Shown here: positions 19,364 to 29,108 of the stretch, piece after piece
How the letters are laid out: each line of letters begins with the position of its first letter
Numbering within the stretch: position 1 is the first letter of the stretch
Assembly (NCBI GenBank): GCA_039819065.1
Contig: JBCBSS010000005.1
Coordinates: 51,183-115,182, forward strand
Reading direction: 5' to 3'
Source: JBCBSS01 sp039819065
Lineage (GTDB): Bacteria > Bacteroidota > Bacteroidia > Cytophagales > Cyclobacteriaceae
DNA length: 64,000 nt
Notes under the pieces: generated by a model
Database searches by the model: none
The model's input: the letters and a program-made list of their open reading frames with translations, nothing else
Told to the model about the DNA's origin: nothing
Position numbers and translations under genes: made by a program

Positions 19364-20347
19364 ATGAAGTTCAGAACAGAGTTGACACCTGCACCCTTTC
19401 AGACCAAAATTGGACTAAAAAACCCTATTCTATCTATAGGATCCTGTTTTGCCGACAGCATGGGGCAAAGGTTTGAGGCATACAAATTCAGTGTTCAGGC
19501 AAACCCATTTGGTACTACCTTTAACCCTATCTCCATATTCAAGTTGTTGAATTACAGTGTTAGCAACCAGTTCCCGTCGAAAGATACTTATTTGGAACAT
19601 CGTGAGATCAAGGCCAATTACGACTTTCACACATCATTTTCTCACGAGAATAATGCGGTACTAGAAGATAGAATAAATGAACAAGTCACTTCTGTCCATC
19701 ATTTTCTAAGGGACTGCCAATGGGTAATTATAACATTGGGCACAGCATGGGTTTATCAAAGAAATGATAATCAGGAAATCGTCAACAACTGCCATAAAGT
19801 TCCGGCCAGGCATTTTGAAAAGAGATTATTGACTCAAGTGGAAATACTTGACGCTTTCAAAGATATTTATGAAAAGTTGATAGGAATCAACCCGAACATC
19901 AATTTCATTTTCACTGTTAGTCCGGTCAGGCACGTCAAAGATTCACTCGAACTCAATAGTGTGAGTAAATCCATCCTCAGAACTTGTTGTCACATACTAA
20001 CAGAGCGGTTCGACAATGTTTTATATTTCCCCAGTTATGAGTTGATGATGGATGATTTAAGGGATTATAGGTTCTACAAATCGGATATGCTCCACCCTAC
20101 TGAGGATGCGGAAGAATACATATGGAATAAATTTACTCAAGCTACGTTTGATGAAGAAACTAATGATTTTTTAGTAGCTTGGAAGAAAATTATCAGCGCA
20201 TTAAAACACCGACCTTTCAACCCCCATTCTAATGACCATCAGAATTTCATCATAACCACGTTGGCGCAGTTGGAACGGTGGAGTAAGGTTGTAAACGTTG
20301 ATGAAGAAATAAGCGCCCTCAGGCGGCAGTTAATTCAGAATAATTAG
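19364..20347 (+). CDS. GSCFA domain protein
   Basis: This is a 327-residue protein carrying the family's name motif, SIGSCFADSMG, near residues 25-35. NPFGTTFNPIS and a late DMLHPT box suggest an SGNH/GDSL-like esterase fold (Ser-Cys block and Asp-x-x-His). GSCFA proteins are common in Bacteroidetes and proteobacteria, and no substrate is established. There is no clear signal peptide, so it is probably cytoplasmic. It lies 2 bases before the DUF255 gene. Confidence 0.88.
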   Translation: MKFRTELTPAPFQTKIGLKNPILSIGSCFADSMGQRFEAYKFSVQANPFGTTFNPISIFKLLNYSVSNQFPSKDTYLEHREIKANYDFHTSFSHENNAVLEDRINEQVTSVHHFLRDCQWVIITLGTAWVYQRNDNQEIVNNCHKVPARHFEKRLLTQVEILDAFKDIYEKLIGINPNINFIFTVSPVRHVKDSLELNSVSKSILRTCCHILTERFDNVLYFPSYELMMDDLRDYRFYKSDMLHPTEDAEEYIWNKFTQATFDEETNDFLVAWKKIISALKHRPFNPHSNDHQNFIITTLAQLERWSKVVNVDEEISALRRQLIQNN

Positions 20348-20349
20348 AC

Positions 20350-22473
20350 ATGATTAGGATTAAGACAGCGATCGCTATATGCCTTCTTTTTACATTGACA
20401 TTTTGTAATTCTCCAGAAAAAATGAGCAAAGAGCACGGGAATGCCAATCGTTTGATCAATTCAACCAGCCCATATTTACAGCAACATGCTTATAATCCGG
20501 TAGATTGGTACGAGTGGGGTGAAGAAGCACTGGAGAAAGCAAAAAACGAAGATAAACCGATATTGGTGAGCATAGGCTATTCTTCTTGTCACTGGTGCCA
20601 TGTAATGGAAAGGGAATCATTTGAAAATGATTCTATAGCTGCGATCATGAATAGTAGCTTCATCAACATCAAAGTTGATAGAGAAGAAAGGCCGGATGTA
20701 GATCAGGTTTATATGGATGCCGTTCAGACCATGGGGCAAGGTGGAGGATGGCCTTTGAATGTCTTCCTTACACCCGATCAAAAACCATTTTTTGGAGGTA
20801 CTTACTTCCCACCTGAGCGCTGGACTGGTTTGTTAGGTGATATCTCCACAGCTTTTAAGGAAAAAAGAGAAGAAATAGAAGAGTCTGCTGGCCTGATCAC
20901 CAATAGGTTATCGCTAAGTGAACTTGAGAAATACAATCTAAATGCCACCAATGCTAATTTCAATCAAGAGGGGTTAGATAGCCTTTTTAGCACCATGGCT
21001 ACCAAGTTTGACCGTTCGCTTGGCGGCATGAACAGAGCACCTAAATTTCCTATGCCAAGTAACTGGTTGTTTTTGATGCGTTACTATGCTTCATCTAATG
21101 ACCAAAAGGCTCTAGAGCAACTGGAATTGACTTTGACAGAGATCGCTAATGGAGGAATTTATGATCATGTTGGCGGTGGTTTTGCTCGCTATTCGGTCGA
21201 TGCCAAATGGCTTGTCCCCCATTTTGAGAAAATGCTCTATGACAATGGCCAATTATTAAGCCTTTATTCGGAAGCTTATACGATCACCAAAAATGAGCAA
21301 TACAAAGAGGTGATTTATGAAACGGTTGATTGGCTGACTCGGGAAATGACCAGTAGAGAAGGCGCTTTCTATTCGGCTTTGGACGCAGATAGCGAAGGGG
21401 AAGAAGGTAAATTTTACGTTTGGACATACGAAGAGCTACAACAGTATCTCGGTAATGATTTCGAAATCATTTCTAAGTATTACAACATAGAACAGGGTGG
21501 CAATTGGGAACATGGCAAGAATATTCTACATAAAAAGGTTAGTGATGATGAATTTGCCAAAGCCAATAATATTGAACTGGCAGACCTTAAAAAACTCATC
21601 AATAACACCAAAGAGGTACTTTTAAAAGAACGTAACAAAAGAGTCAAGCCAGGACTGGATGACAAAATATTAGCAGGATGGAATGCGCTGATGATTAAAG
21701 GATTGTGCGATGCCTATGAGGCTTTTGACGATAGAAAGCTATTAGAGATGGCATTGAAAAACGCCAATTTTATCGACGAGAAACTGACACAAGGTGACAA
21801 ACTTTATCGTACCTACAAGTATAGTAATGATAAACAAACCAAAGGCGGGGCTAAGATTGAGGCCTACCTAGAGGATTACGCTTTGGTAATCGACGCTTAC
21901 GTCGCACTATATGAAGCAACTTTTGATGAGAAATGGGTAAATAAGGCTAAGGCCTTTACCGACTACACATTGGAGCACTTTTATGATACTGAAGAGGGTG
22001 TCTTTTATTTCACAGGCAACAGTTCAGAGCAGCTTATCGCTCGTAAGAAAGAGATATTCGACAACGTTATTCCTGCATCTAACTCTGTAATGGCTGTCAA
22101 CCTGAACAGACTGGGGTTGATTTTTGACCTTGAAGATTATAGGAGCAAGTCGGCTGATATGATGAGTAAGGTGAGTGATTTTGTGAAATCAGATCCTGGT
22201 TTCATGTCCAACTGGGCCATATTATACAGCTACTTATCGAGCCCGACTGCTGAGATAGCGATCATCGGAGAGGATTATGAAAAGATCAAGCAAGAAATCA
22301 ATCAAAAGTATAATCCGAACAAGATATTGTTAGGCGCCAAAGAATCCAGTGACCTCCCGTTATTGGAGGAAAAGTATGCCATAGGTGACAAGACAACGAT
22401 TTATGTGTGCTACAATAAGACTTGTAAGTTACCTGTTCATGATGTAAATGAAGCCTTCAAGCAGTTAGAATAG
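20350..22473 (+). CDS. DUF255 thioredoxin-domain lipoprotein (YyaL/SPATA20-like)
   Basis: This 707-residue protein has an N-terminal lipoprotein-like signal ending at Cys19 (TLTFC). The DUF255 thioredoxin-like domain follows, with the NPVDWYEWGEEAL block and the CxxC motif SSCHWCH (Cys80, Cys83). The remainder is an (alpha/alpha)6-barrel related to glycoside hydrolases and epimerases. Family members are called spermatogenesis-associated protein 20/YyaL, and their reaction is unknown. The lipobox is plausible but not textbook, so periplasmic location is an inference. It is 2 bases upstream of priA. Confidence 0.9.
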   Translation: MIRIKTAIAICLLFTLTFCNSPEKMSKEHGNANRLINSTSPYLQQHAYNPVDWYEWGEEALEKAKNEDKPILVSIGYSSCHWCHVMERESFENDSIAAIMNSSFINIKVDREERPDVDQVYMDAVQTMGQGGGWPLNVFLTPDQKPFFGGTYFPPERWTGLLGDISTAFKEKREEIEESAGLITNRLSLSELEKYNLNATNANFNQEGLDSLFSTMATKFDRSLGGMNRAPKFPMPSNWLFLMRYYASSNDQKALEQLELTLTEIANGGIYDHVGGGFARYSVDAKWLVPHFEKMLYDNGQLLSLYSEAYTITKNEQYKEVIYETVDWLTREMTSREGAFYSALDADSEGEEGKFYVWTYEELQQYLGNDFEIISKYYNIEQGGNWEHGKNILHKKVSDDEFAKANNIELADLKKLINNTKEVLLKERNKRVKPGLDDKILAGWNALMIKGLCDAYEAFDDRKLLEMALKNANFIDEKLTQGDKLYRTYKYSNDKQTKGGAKIEAYLEDYALVIDAYVALYEATFDEKWVNKAKAFTDYTLEHFYDTEEGVFYFTGNSSEQLIARKKEIFDNVIPASNSVMAVNLNRLGLIFDLEDYRSKSADMMSKVSDFVKSDPGFMSNWAILYSYLSSPTAEIAIIGEDYEKIKQEINQKYNPNKILLGAKESSDLPLLEEKYAIGDKTTIYVCYNKTCKLPVHDVNEAFKQLE

Positions 22474-22475
22474 TA

Positions 22476-24992
22476 TTGGTTCAACTTGACTTAAATAACC
22501 CTTCTGACGAGGGAATAGAGACATTCTTCGTTGATGTCATCCTTCCCGTGCCTATTCCGAAGCTATTCACTTACCGTGTACCTAACGAACTAGCAGACCT
22601 GGTTCAAATTGGTTGCAGAGTGGTAGTTCAGTTTGGTAGAAAAAAGATACTCACCGGGGTTATCGGAGAAGTACATCAAAACCCACCACAAGTTTATGAA
22701 GCCAAATATCTATTGGATCTTCTGGATGAAGAACCGGCTGTCAATCACTTGCAAATCAAGTTATTCCGCTGGATGGCTGACTACTACATGTGTACCATTG
22801 GTGAAGTACTCAATGTGGCTCTGCCTTCAGGACTCAAGTTGAGCAGTGAATCCCGGGTGCAACTTAACCCTTCATTTTCTCCGGAAGATACAGATGTGCC
22901 TCTTTCCGGAAAGGAACAGCTATTAATTGAATCATTGCAGCGTCAGGGAACACTTTCTTACTCAGAGATAAGCCGCATTCTAGGGCAGAAAACGATATAC
23001 TCCATTCTGAAATCACTGGTGATCAAAGAAGCGATTATCATTTTTGAAGAGGTAAAAGAAAAATTCAAGCCCAAGAAAGAAAAGCGTCTGAGGTTATCAC
23101 CTACTTATGTGGGCAATGAATCCATGTTAGAGTCTCTTTTCGAGCAATTACAAAAGAACCCGAAACAGGAAGATATCCTGCTGAGGTACCTCCAAGAAGT
23201 ACCTGTTTATCAGCAACCTGAGTTAAATACAGAAGGGGTATCGAAGAAGTTGCTGACAGAAAATGGACTTTCCCCATCCTCATTAAAGACACTGACCAAT
23301 AAGGGAATACTAGAAGAATTTGAAGTCATTATTTCCAGGTTTGCCGAACATGAAGAAGGGGAAAGCCAAATAACCCTAAATGAGGAGCAGCATAAGGCCA
23401 AAGAGCAAATCCTAGGTCATTTCAAAGAGAATAAGCCTGTTTTATTGCATGGTATAACAGGCAGTGGCAAAACCGAGATCTATATAGAACTCATAAAAGA
23501 GGCCATTGAGGGAGGGAATCAAGTACTTTATTTGCTACCGGAAATTGCGCTCACTACGCAAATTGTTAATAGGCTCAGACAAGTATTCGGCAGCAATATG
23601 GGTGTCTATCACTCCAAATTCTCCGACAATGAGCGGGTAGAAGTTTGGAAAGGCATCTTGGAAGGGCGTTTCGACTTCGTTGTAGGTGTACGTTCATCCA
23701 TCTTTCTACCTTTCGACAATCTGGGACTGATCATTGTTGATGAAGAACATGAAACTTCCTACAAACAATTTGAACCCGCACCAAGGTATAATGCAAGGGA
23801 CATCGCCCTATTATTGAATAAGATGCATGGCGCCAAGATCCTATTAGGATCGGCCACTCCTTCAATTGAATCCTACTTCCTGGCTGAAACAGGGCGTTAT
23901 GGTCTGGTTGAACTACTAAGCAGGTTCGGAGGTGCCGTACTACCAGAGACTAAGCTCGCCGATCTACTCTCCGAGAGCAAGCGTAAAACGATAAAGGGTG
24001 AGTTTTCCTCGATGCTACTCTCAGCTTTAGAAAATGTAATGAATAAGGGTGAACAGGCTATCATATTCCAAAACAGGCGGGGCTATTCTCCTTATGTGAC
24101 TTGTGAAGACTGCGGCTGGGTTCCCAAATGCCCGCATTGCGCCGTCAGTCTTACCTATCATCAGTACAAGAAAGAGCTTAATTGCCATTACTGCGGCTAT
24201 AAAGAACCTATCATAAATACCTGTGAGGCATGTGGCTCACATAGAATAAAATCGGTTGGCTATGGTACCGAAAAGCTGGAGGAAAATCTGGAATTGCTCT
24301 TACCCAATGCTCGTATCCAGCGCATGGATTTGGACACTACGCGCAGGAAAAAGAGCTACGAAACCATTATAGAGGATTTCGAAGTCGGGAATACAGACAT
24401 ACTGGTAGGTACGCAAATGGTGAGTAAAGGGCTCGATTTTGACCGTGTTAGTCTGGTCGGTGTCTTGGATACTGATAGAATGATGCACTTCCCAGATTTC
24501 CGTTCTTTTGAGCGCACTTTCCAATTGATTACACAAGTAAGTGGTAGAGCCGGTAGAAGAGACAAACGGGGGTTGGTTATCATTCAAACCAAAGACCTCG
24601 ATTCTCCATTATTGCATGACATTATCACCAATAATTACCAGCGATTCTACAGACGGGAAATAAGCGAAAGGGAAAAATATAATTACCCTCCTTTTCACAG
24701 GCTTATTAAAGTGATCGTAAAGCATAAAGACCAAAATGTATGTGATGTCTCGGCACGCAAGTTGGCAAACTTATTGAGAGAACAATTGGGTAGAACCAGG
24801 GTACTTGGTCCGGAAGAACCGTTAGTTTCTAGAATAAGAAATCAGTATCTCATGGAACTGTTGATTAAGCTGGAAAGAGATAAAATAAATCTGGCCAAGG
24901 TAAAAAGCATCATCAGTGATATGATATTGGAGCTATCTCAGGAAAAAGAGATTAAAAGCACTTCTTATGTAGTTGATGTTGATCCCTATTAA
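22476..24992 (+). CDS. priA: Primosomal protein N' (replication restart helicase)
   Basis: PriA recognises stalled forks and reloads the replicative helicase. The 838-residue protein has the N-terminal 3'-DNA-binding domain (from about residue 18, VILPVPIPKLFTYRVP). The SF2 helicase core follows, with Walker A GITGSGKTEIY and DEEH box VDEEHETSYK. A paired zinc-binding insert (CEDCGWVPKCPHC ... CHYCG ... CEAC) and the motif V/VI region GTQMVSKGLDFD are also present. The start is TTG at 22476, right after the previous stop. It is full length with no missing motif. Confidence 0.96.
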   Translation: MVQLDLNNPSDEGIETFFVDVILPVPIPKLFTYRVPNELADLVQIGCRVVVQFGRKKILTGVIGEVHQNPPQVYEAKYLLDLLDEEPAVNHLQIKLFRWMADYYMCTIGEVLNVALPSGLKLSSESRVQLNPSFSPEDTDVPLSGKEQLLIESLQRQGTLSYSEISRILGQKTIYSILKSLVIKEAIIIFEEVKEKFKPKKEKRLRLSPTYVGNESMLESLFEQLQKNPKQEDILLRYLQEVPVYQQPELNTEGVSKKLLTENGLSPSSLKTLTNKGILEEFEVIISRFAEHEEGESQITLNEEQHKAKEQILGHFKENKPVLLHGITGSGKTEIYIELIKEAIEGGNQVLYLLPEIALTTQIVNRLRQVFGSNMGVYHSKFSDNERVEVWKGILEGRFDFVVGVRSSIFLPFDNLGLIIVDEEHETSYKQFEPAPRYNARDIALLLNKMHGAKILLGSATPSIESYFLAETGRYGLVELLSRFGGAVLPETKLADLLSESKRKTIKGEFSSMLLSALENVMNKGEQAIIFQNRRGYSPYVTCEDCGWVPKCPHCAVSLTYHQYKKELNCHYCGYKEPIINTCEACGSHRIKSVGYGTEKLEENLELLLPNARIQRMDLDTTRRKKSYETIIEDFEVGNTDILVGTQMVSKGLDFDRVSLVGVLDTDRMMHFPDFRSFERTFQLITQVSGRAGRRDKRGLVIIQTKDLDSPLLHDIITNNYQRFYRREISEREKYNYPPFHRLIKVIVKHKDQNVCDVSARKLANLLREQLGRTRVLGPEEPLVSRIRNQYLMELLIKLERDKINLAKVKSIISDMILELSQEKEIKSTSYVVDVDPY

Positions 24993-25019
24993 AGATTAGA
25001 TTTGCAGTTTCATCAGAAT

Positions 25020-25709
25020 ATGATCAAAAAAAGCTTTTTCTATATCCTTTTGTTGACCTCCTCAGTGTGTTTCTTCATGAGCTGTGAAGAAAATGAACTA
25101 TCAATAGATGGCATAGATCCATTTCTAAGGGTTAGATTCTTTGATAATGATAGCATTACGCTAGTGGCCGATTCAGTGGCCATATTTGATCTAAGGTTAG
25201 AAGAATTGGATAGTTTATTGGGGATAATAAGTGCCGAAATAGACACGGCCCGAGATAGTCTTAATACGGCTGACAGTTTGTTCTATCAGAACTTATTAGA
25301 ACAACTAGAAGCTCAACAAACATCCTTGGAGGAAGAGGAATCCGAGAGGGATTCTGTCCGTACTATATTCACTGATATTCAAAGTCGCTTGAATAGTGGG
25401 GAAATTCTCCTGGACTCCCTGACCGGGGATGGCGCGGCTTTGACTGAAACTTTCGATGAGGTTCAGACAGAATACATTTTTCGACTAAACCCCAATGCAG
25501 ATATTTCGACGTTTTTTATTTCTATTCGGGGGAATATTGACACGCTATCCCTTGGATATGAGCGGGTGACACAGGTAATAGAACGAAATATCTTGGTGCA
25601 GGCCCAAAACCTGGATACTCTTGATCACAGCTTCTTAAAACTTGAAATTAACTGCCAGGACACGGCAACTTGTATAAGCGATGAAACTACCATTAGGGCT
25701 TATTATTAG
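25020..25709 (+). CDS. Putative lipoprotein with coiled-coil middle
   Basis: From ATG 25020 the protein is 229 residues. It has a lipoprotein signal ending in the lipobox FMSC (about Cys22), then an acidic, Leu/Asp/Ser-rich coiled coil (about 60-135). A C-terminal beta domain ends in CQDTATC. A TTG six codons upstream is possible but would spoil the signal peptide. The function is unknown. Its 3' end overlaps the next gene by 29 bases, suggesting translational coupling, and both are probably envelope proteins. Confidence 0.7.
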   Translation: MIKKSFFYILLLTSSVCFFMSCEENELSIDGIDPFLRVRFFDNDSITLVADSVAIFDLRLEELDSLLGIISAEIDTARDSLNTADSLFYQNLLEQLEAQQTSLEEEESERDSVRTIFTDIQSRLNSGEILLDSLTGDGAALTETFDEVQTEYIFRLNPNADISTFFISIRGNIDTLSLGYERVTQVIERNILVQAQNLDTLDHSFLKLEINCQDTATCISDETTIRAYY

Positions 25710-26355
25710 TTTGGCTATATGCCTAAACAGCGGCTTTCTACAAGCACAAACTGATGTCGACACCATCATGGTTAGAACGTCGGGCCTTGCCGTATTGCTG
25801 GACATAGGTAAGGCTAATAGCTTTATTGCTGACTATGAAAATAAGTTTGAAGCAGGTCTACACTACATGATGAAAAATGGTCTCGCAGTGGTAGTAGAAG
25901 GTGGTTCTGGTACATTAACACCTAATAACGCTTTCGAAAACGCCAACTACGAATCATCGGGGTTCTATGGTCGCATCGGTCTCGACTACCATATGCATAT
26001 TGATGCGACTAGCAAGTTCATCTTTGGCCTGAGATATGGGCAGAGTAGCTTTGACGATAATTTTAATTTTATCGTGGGCAGTGAATTCTGGCAGGGCTTT
26101 GAGGATAGTGATATGCGAACCGAATTAGATGCTTCCTGGTTCGAAATCGGGATTAGCACCGAGACTCAAATCCTTCGGGAGTCGACAACTCAATTCTACC
26201 TGGGATGGCACCTGAGATGGCGATATCTTATTGAATATACTGAGTTCGAACCGGTAGATGTCTATTCAATACCCGGTTACGGAAGAACCGTTGACAATAG
26301 CGTTCCAGCAGTTAACCTGTACCTGAAATACGTGATCCCGTTCAGTTCTCAATGA
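25681..26355 (+). CDS. Putative outer-membrane beta-barrel protein
   Basis: This 224-residue protein has a clear signal peptide (about 1-22, cleavage near LQAQ). It then has alternating amphipathic strands typical of a small porin-like barrel: GLHYMMKNGLAVVVEGG, FYGRIGLDYHM, FIFGLRYGQSS and NLYLKYVIPF at the end. It overlaps the preceding lipoprotein gene by 29 bases and the convergent surE by 14. No specific family is recognised; the barrel assignment rests on strand pattern. Confidence 0.65.
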   Translation: MKLPLGLIISLAICLNSGFLQAQTDVDTIMVRTSGLAVLLDIGKANSFIADYENKFEAGLHYMMKNGLAVVVEGGSGTLTPNNAFENANYESSGFYGRIGLDYHMHIDATSKFIFGLRYGQSSFDDNFNFIVGSEFWQGFEDSDMRTELDASWFEIGISTETQILRESTTQFYLGWHLRWRYLIEYTEFEPVDVYSIPGYGRTVDNSVPAVNLYLKYVIPFSSQ

Positions 26356-27127
26356 TGTCCCATTCGTCATTGAGCAGGCTTATGGCATGATGGGCTGTCA
26401 GATCAAATAAGCACGGCACTATTGAGACATAATTATTAGCGATAGCCCATTCGTCGTTGTCTTCACCTTTGTCGTAATTCACAAAGTTTCCGGCCAACCA
26501 AAAATACCTTCGGCCGTGAGGGTCAAAGCGTTGGTCAAACTCTTCCTGCCATTTAGCACGCGCCTGACGACATATTTTCACACCTTTTATCGATTCATTC
26601 TGCTTAGGGGGGAAGTTCACATTCAAGGCCACTCCTTTGGTTAAACCCTTCTCTAGTGCTTCTAACGTAATCTTTGTCACATACTCTTCAATGTGCGAAA
26701 AATCTGCTTCTGGGTCATAATCACAAAGTGAAAAACCAACAGCTGGCATTCCTTCAATGGCGGCTTCAATAGCGGCAGACATGGTTCCTGAATATAAAAC
26801 ACTGATAGAAGTATTACTCCCATGATTTACGCCACTCACCACCAAATCGGGTTGGCGGTCTTTCAATACAAAGTGCTTAGCTATCTTAACGCAGTCAGCT
26901 GGAGTACCTGAGCATTTATAAGCCACCACGTCGTCATCGAAGAGATCGGTGACTTTATTCAATCTCAAGGTGTTGCCTATCGTAATAGCATGTCCCATCC
27001 CAGATTGAGGACTGTCAGGTGCTACTACTACTACTTCACCAATTTTTTGCATGATTTCCACCAAGACGCGTATGCCATTGGCGGTTATTCCATCATCGTT
27101 GGAAACTAGAATTAAAGGTTTTGGCAT
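26342..27127 (-). CDS. surE: 5'/3'-nucleotidase SurE
   Basis: SurE is a metal-dependent phosphatase acting on nucleoside monophosphates and polyphosphate in stress and stationary phase. The 261-residue protein begins with the metal site SNDDG (Asp11/Asp12). It carries VVAPDSPQSGMGHA, CSGTPADCVK and the VSGVNHGSN ligand motif. It is the last gene of the dnaG-ribBA minus-strand group, 34 bases downstream of a small exported protein. Confidence 0.96.
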   Translation of the reverse strand: MPKPLILVSNDDGITANGIRVLVEIMQKIGEVVVVAPDSPQSGMGHAITIGNTLRLNKVTDLFDDDVVAYKCSGTPADCVKIAKHFVLKDRQPDLVVSGVNHGSNTSISVLYSGTMSAAIEAAIEGMPAVGFSLCDYDPEADFSHIEEYVTKITLEALEKGLTKGVALNVNFPPKQNESIKGVKICRQARAKWQEEFDQRFDPHGRRYFWLAGNFVNYDKGEDNDEWAIANNYVSIVPCLFDLTAHHAISLLNDEWDIIEN

Positions 27128-27161
27128 ATTTCAAAAATAGCACAAAATTCCGGCGTGTCTA

Positions 27162-27785
27162 TTATGTAGATATTAATGAATTGTAATAAGCGATAATGCG
27201 GGCCAGGTCTCGCTTGCTATCGACCTTGAGGTTATTGTCTTTGATATACTTTTTGATCTCGTTTGATTTTTTTCTTAGGTAGAATAGTAGGTCTTTTTTA
27301 CGCTTATTGAACCTTTCAATTTTACCTTCATTATCAAGGAAATAAAAATCATAAACTAAGACGATTCTAGTACGTGGACCACCAAAATAAGTCGGCCCGC
27401 TGTTAATGGTTTGATATTGAACCGCCTCTCGTGTGAGTAAGCTAATCTTACCCTCATGGAGCACCTCGAAAAGCACTGGGGCACGATAGTTAGAACCGGA
27501 AATATCATAAGGCAGCGCATAAAATTGCCTGTAATCACCTATTGTAGTATCATAAATCTCAAAGAATAGGATTTTTCTACCCGAGTATGCTTCGACCCGC
27601 TTCCCTGATTTGATTTGGATAAGGTTATTCTCAAGGTCATATTTTATATCGCCTCTCAAAGTATCGTTATCTAAGAGCACCAATTTACCCTCATGCCAAA
27701 TCTCTGAAGGAAATCGCTGAGCCATTGATGGGCTCGACCACATGGATGTAAATAATATTGCTGCTATTATAGATAAATACTTCAA
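27162..27785 (-). CDS. Exported protein of unknown function
   Basis: This 207-residue protein has a signal peptide (about 1-22, SMAQ). A repeated-strand beta domain follows, with LVLLDNDTLRGDIKYD and IQIKSGKRVEAYSGRK, resembling small Bacteroidetes proteins that begin with a G-x-L-x-L-x-D/N-x-D motif. A Lys-rich helical tail (about 155-207) completes it. It starts 4 bases after the ribBA stop, so it is in that operon. The role is unknown; periplasmic or outer-membrane location is inferred from the signal peptide. Confidence 0.65.
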   Translation of the reverse strand: MKYLSIIAAILFTSMWSSPSMAQRFPSEIWHEGKLVLLDNDTLRGDIKYDLENNLIQIKSGKRVEAYSGRKILFFEIYDTTIGDYRQFYALPYDISGSNYRAPVLFEVLHEGKISLLTREAVQYQTINSGPTYFGGPRTRIVLVYDFYFLDNEGKIERFNKRKKDLLFYLRKKSNEIKKYIKDNNLKVDSKRDLARIIAYYNSLIST

Positions 27786-27789
27786 TGCT

Positions 27790-29007
27790 TTACTTTTTCA
27801 TTATTGTGTGCCCCATTTTATCCCTTTTCGTCTGGAGATACTTCTCGTTGTGTTTGTTAGGGGTTATTTCTAATGGTACTGTATCTACAATTTCCAAGCC
27901 ATAACCCATCAGACCAGCTCTTTTCTTCGGGTTATTAGTAATCAACTTGATCTTATTGATGCCCAGATCCCTTATGATCTGCGCTCCGACTCCGTAATCT
28001 CTTTGATCCATTTTAAAACCAAGCTCCAGGTTCGCCTCTACTGTATCCATGCCTTCCTCTTGCAACTTATAGGCTTTTAGCTTATTTAAAAGTCCTATTC
28101 CCCTACCCTCTTGATTCATATAAAGCACAACACCTGAACCATGCTTATCTACCATTCTCATGGCATCGTGAAGTTGTCCTCCGCAATCACATCGACAAGA
28201 GCCGAAAATATCCCCGGTCACGCAGGAAGAGTGCACTCTTAAAAGAGTCGGTTCTCCTTTGACTGGCGTACCTTTAGTCAGTGCCAGATGCGTATCACCG
28301 GTGTTGATTTGTTTATAAGCTGTGAGCTTGAAATCGCCATATTCGGTAGGCATATCTATCGTGATCTGCCTTTCTATCAAACTCTCTCTTTCTAATCTGT
28401 ACGAAATCAGATCCTCAATGGATACCAGCTTAAGCTTAAATCGCTCCGCTACCTTCTTCAAATCAGGCAGCCTTGCCATGGTACCATCTTCATTCATTAT
28501 TTCCACCAAAACACCTCCAGGTTTTAACCCTGCCAATCGCGCCAGGTCAATAGCTGCTTCGGTATGACCGGTTCTTCTTAAAACTCCACCACTTTTGGCC
28601 TTCAGTGGAAAGATGTGTCCTGGCTTGCCCAGATCTTCCGGTTTAGTATTCTCGTCTACTAATGCTTTAATTGTTTTCGCTCGGTCATGGGCTGAAATAC
28701 CAGTAGTACAGCCATGTCCAATTAAATCTACAGAAACCGTGAAAGGGGTCTCGTAAGTTGCTGTATTCTTACCAACCATCAATTCCAATCCCAACTCCTC
28801 GCATCGATCTTCAATAATGGAAGCGCATATCAAGCCTCGGCCGTGAGTGGCCATAAAGTTTACTATCTCAGGGGTGATGCACTCGGCAGCACAAATAAAG
28901 TCCCCTTCGTTTTCGCGGTCTTGATCATCAACTACTATGACCACCTCGCCTTTTTTTATGGCCTCGATTGCTTCTTCTATTGAGTCCAGTTCGATTTCTT
29001 CTCTCAT
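27790..29007 (-). CDS. ribBA: Bifunctional DHBP synthase / GTP cyclohydrolase II
   Basis: RibBA makes both precursors of riboflavin: 3,4-dihydroxy-2-butanone 4-phosphate from ribulose 5-phosphate, and the pyrimidine from GTP. Residues 1 to about 205 are the RibB half, with DDQDRENEGDF and HGRGLIC. Residues about 210-405 are the RibA half, with zinc ligands in CVTGDIFGSCRCDCG, the catalytic stretch GRGIGLLNKLKAY and the C-terminal NNPKK box. Length and both active sites are intact. dnaG lies upstream on the same strand and a small exported protein directly downstream. Confidence 0.97.
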   Translation of the reverse strand: MREEIELDSIEEAIEAIKKGEVVIVVDDQDRENEGDFICAAECITPEIVNFMATHGRGLICASIIEDRCEELGLELMVGKNTATYETPFTVSVDLIGHGCTTGISAHDRAKTIKALVDENTKPEDLGKPGHIFPLKAKSGGVLRRTGHTEAAIDLARLAGLKPGGVLVEIMNEDGTMARLPDLKKVAERFKLKLVSIEDLISYRLERESLIERQITIDMPTEYGDFKLTAYKQINTGDTHLALTKGTPVKGEPTLLRVHSSCVTGDIFGSCRCDCGGQLHDAMRMVDKHGSGVVLYMNQEGRGIGLLNKLKAYKLQEEGMDTVEANLELGFKMDQRDYGVGAQIIRDLGINKIKLITNNPKKRAGLMGYGLEIVDTVPLEITPNKHNEKYLQTKRDKMGHTIMKK

Positions 29008-29108
29008 TGAATTTATAAAGGCTTTATATGAATGTTTGTGACCCGAAGGTCTGTGTCTTCAACAAAAATATAGAAAGAGATGTTCGCCCTTTGCAAGATA
29101 GGTTACTT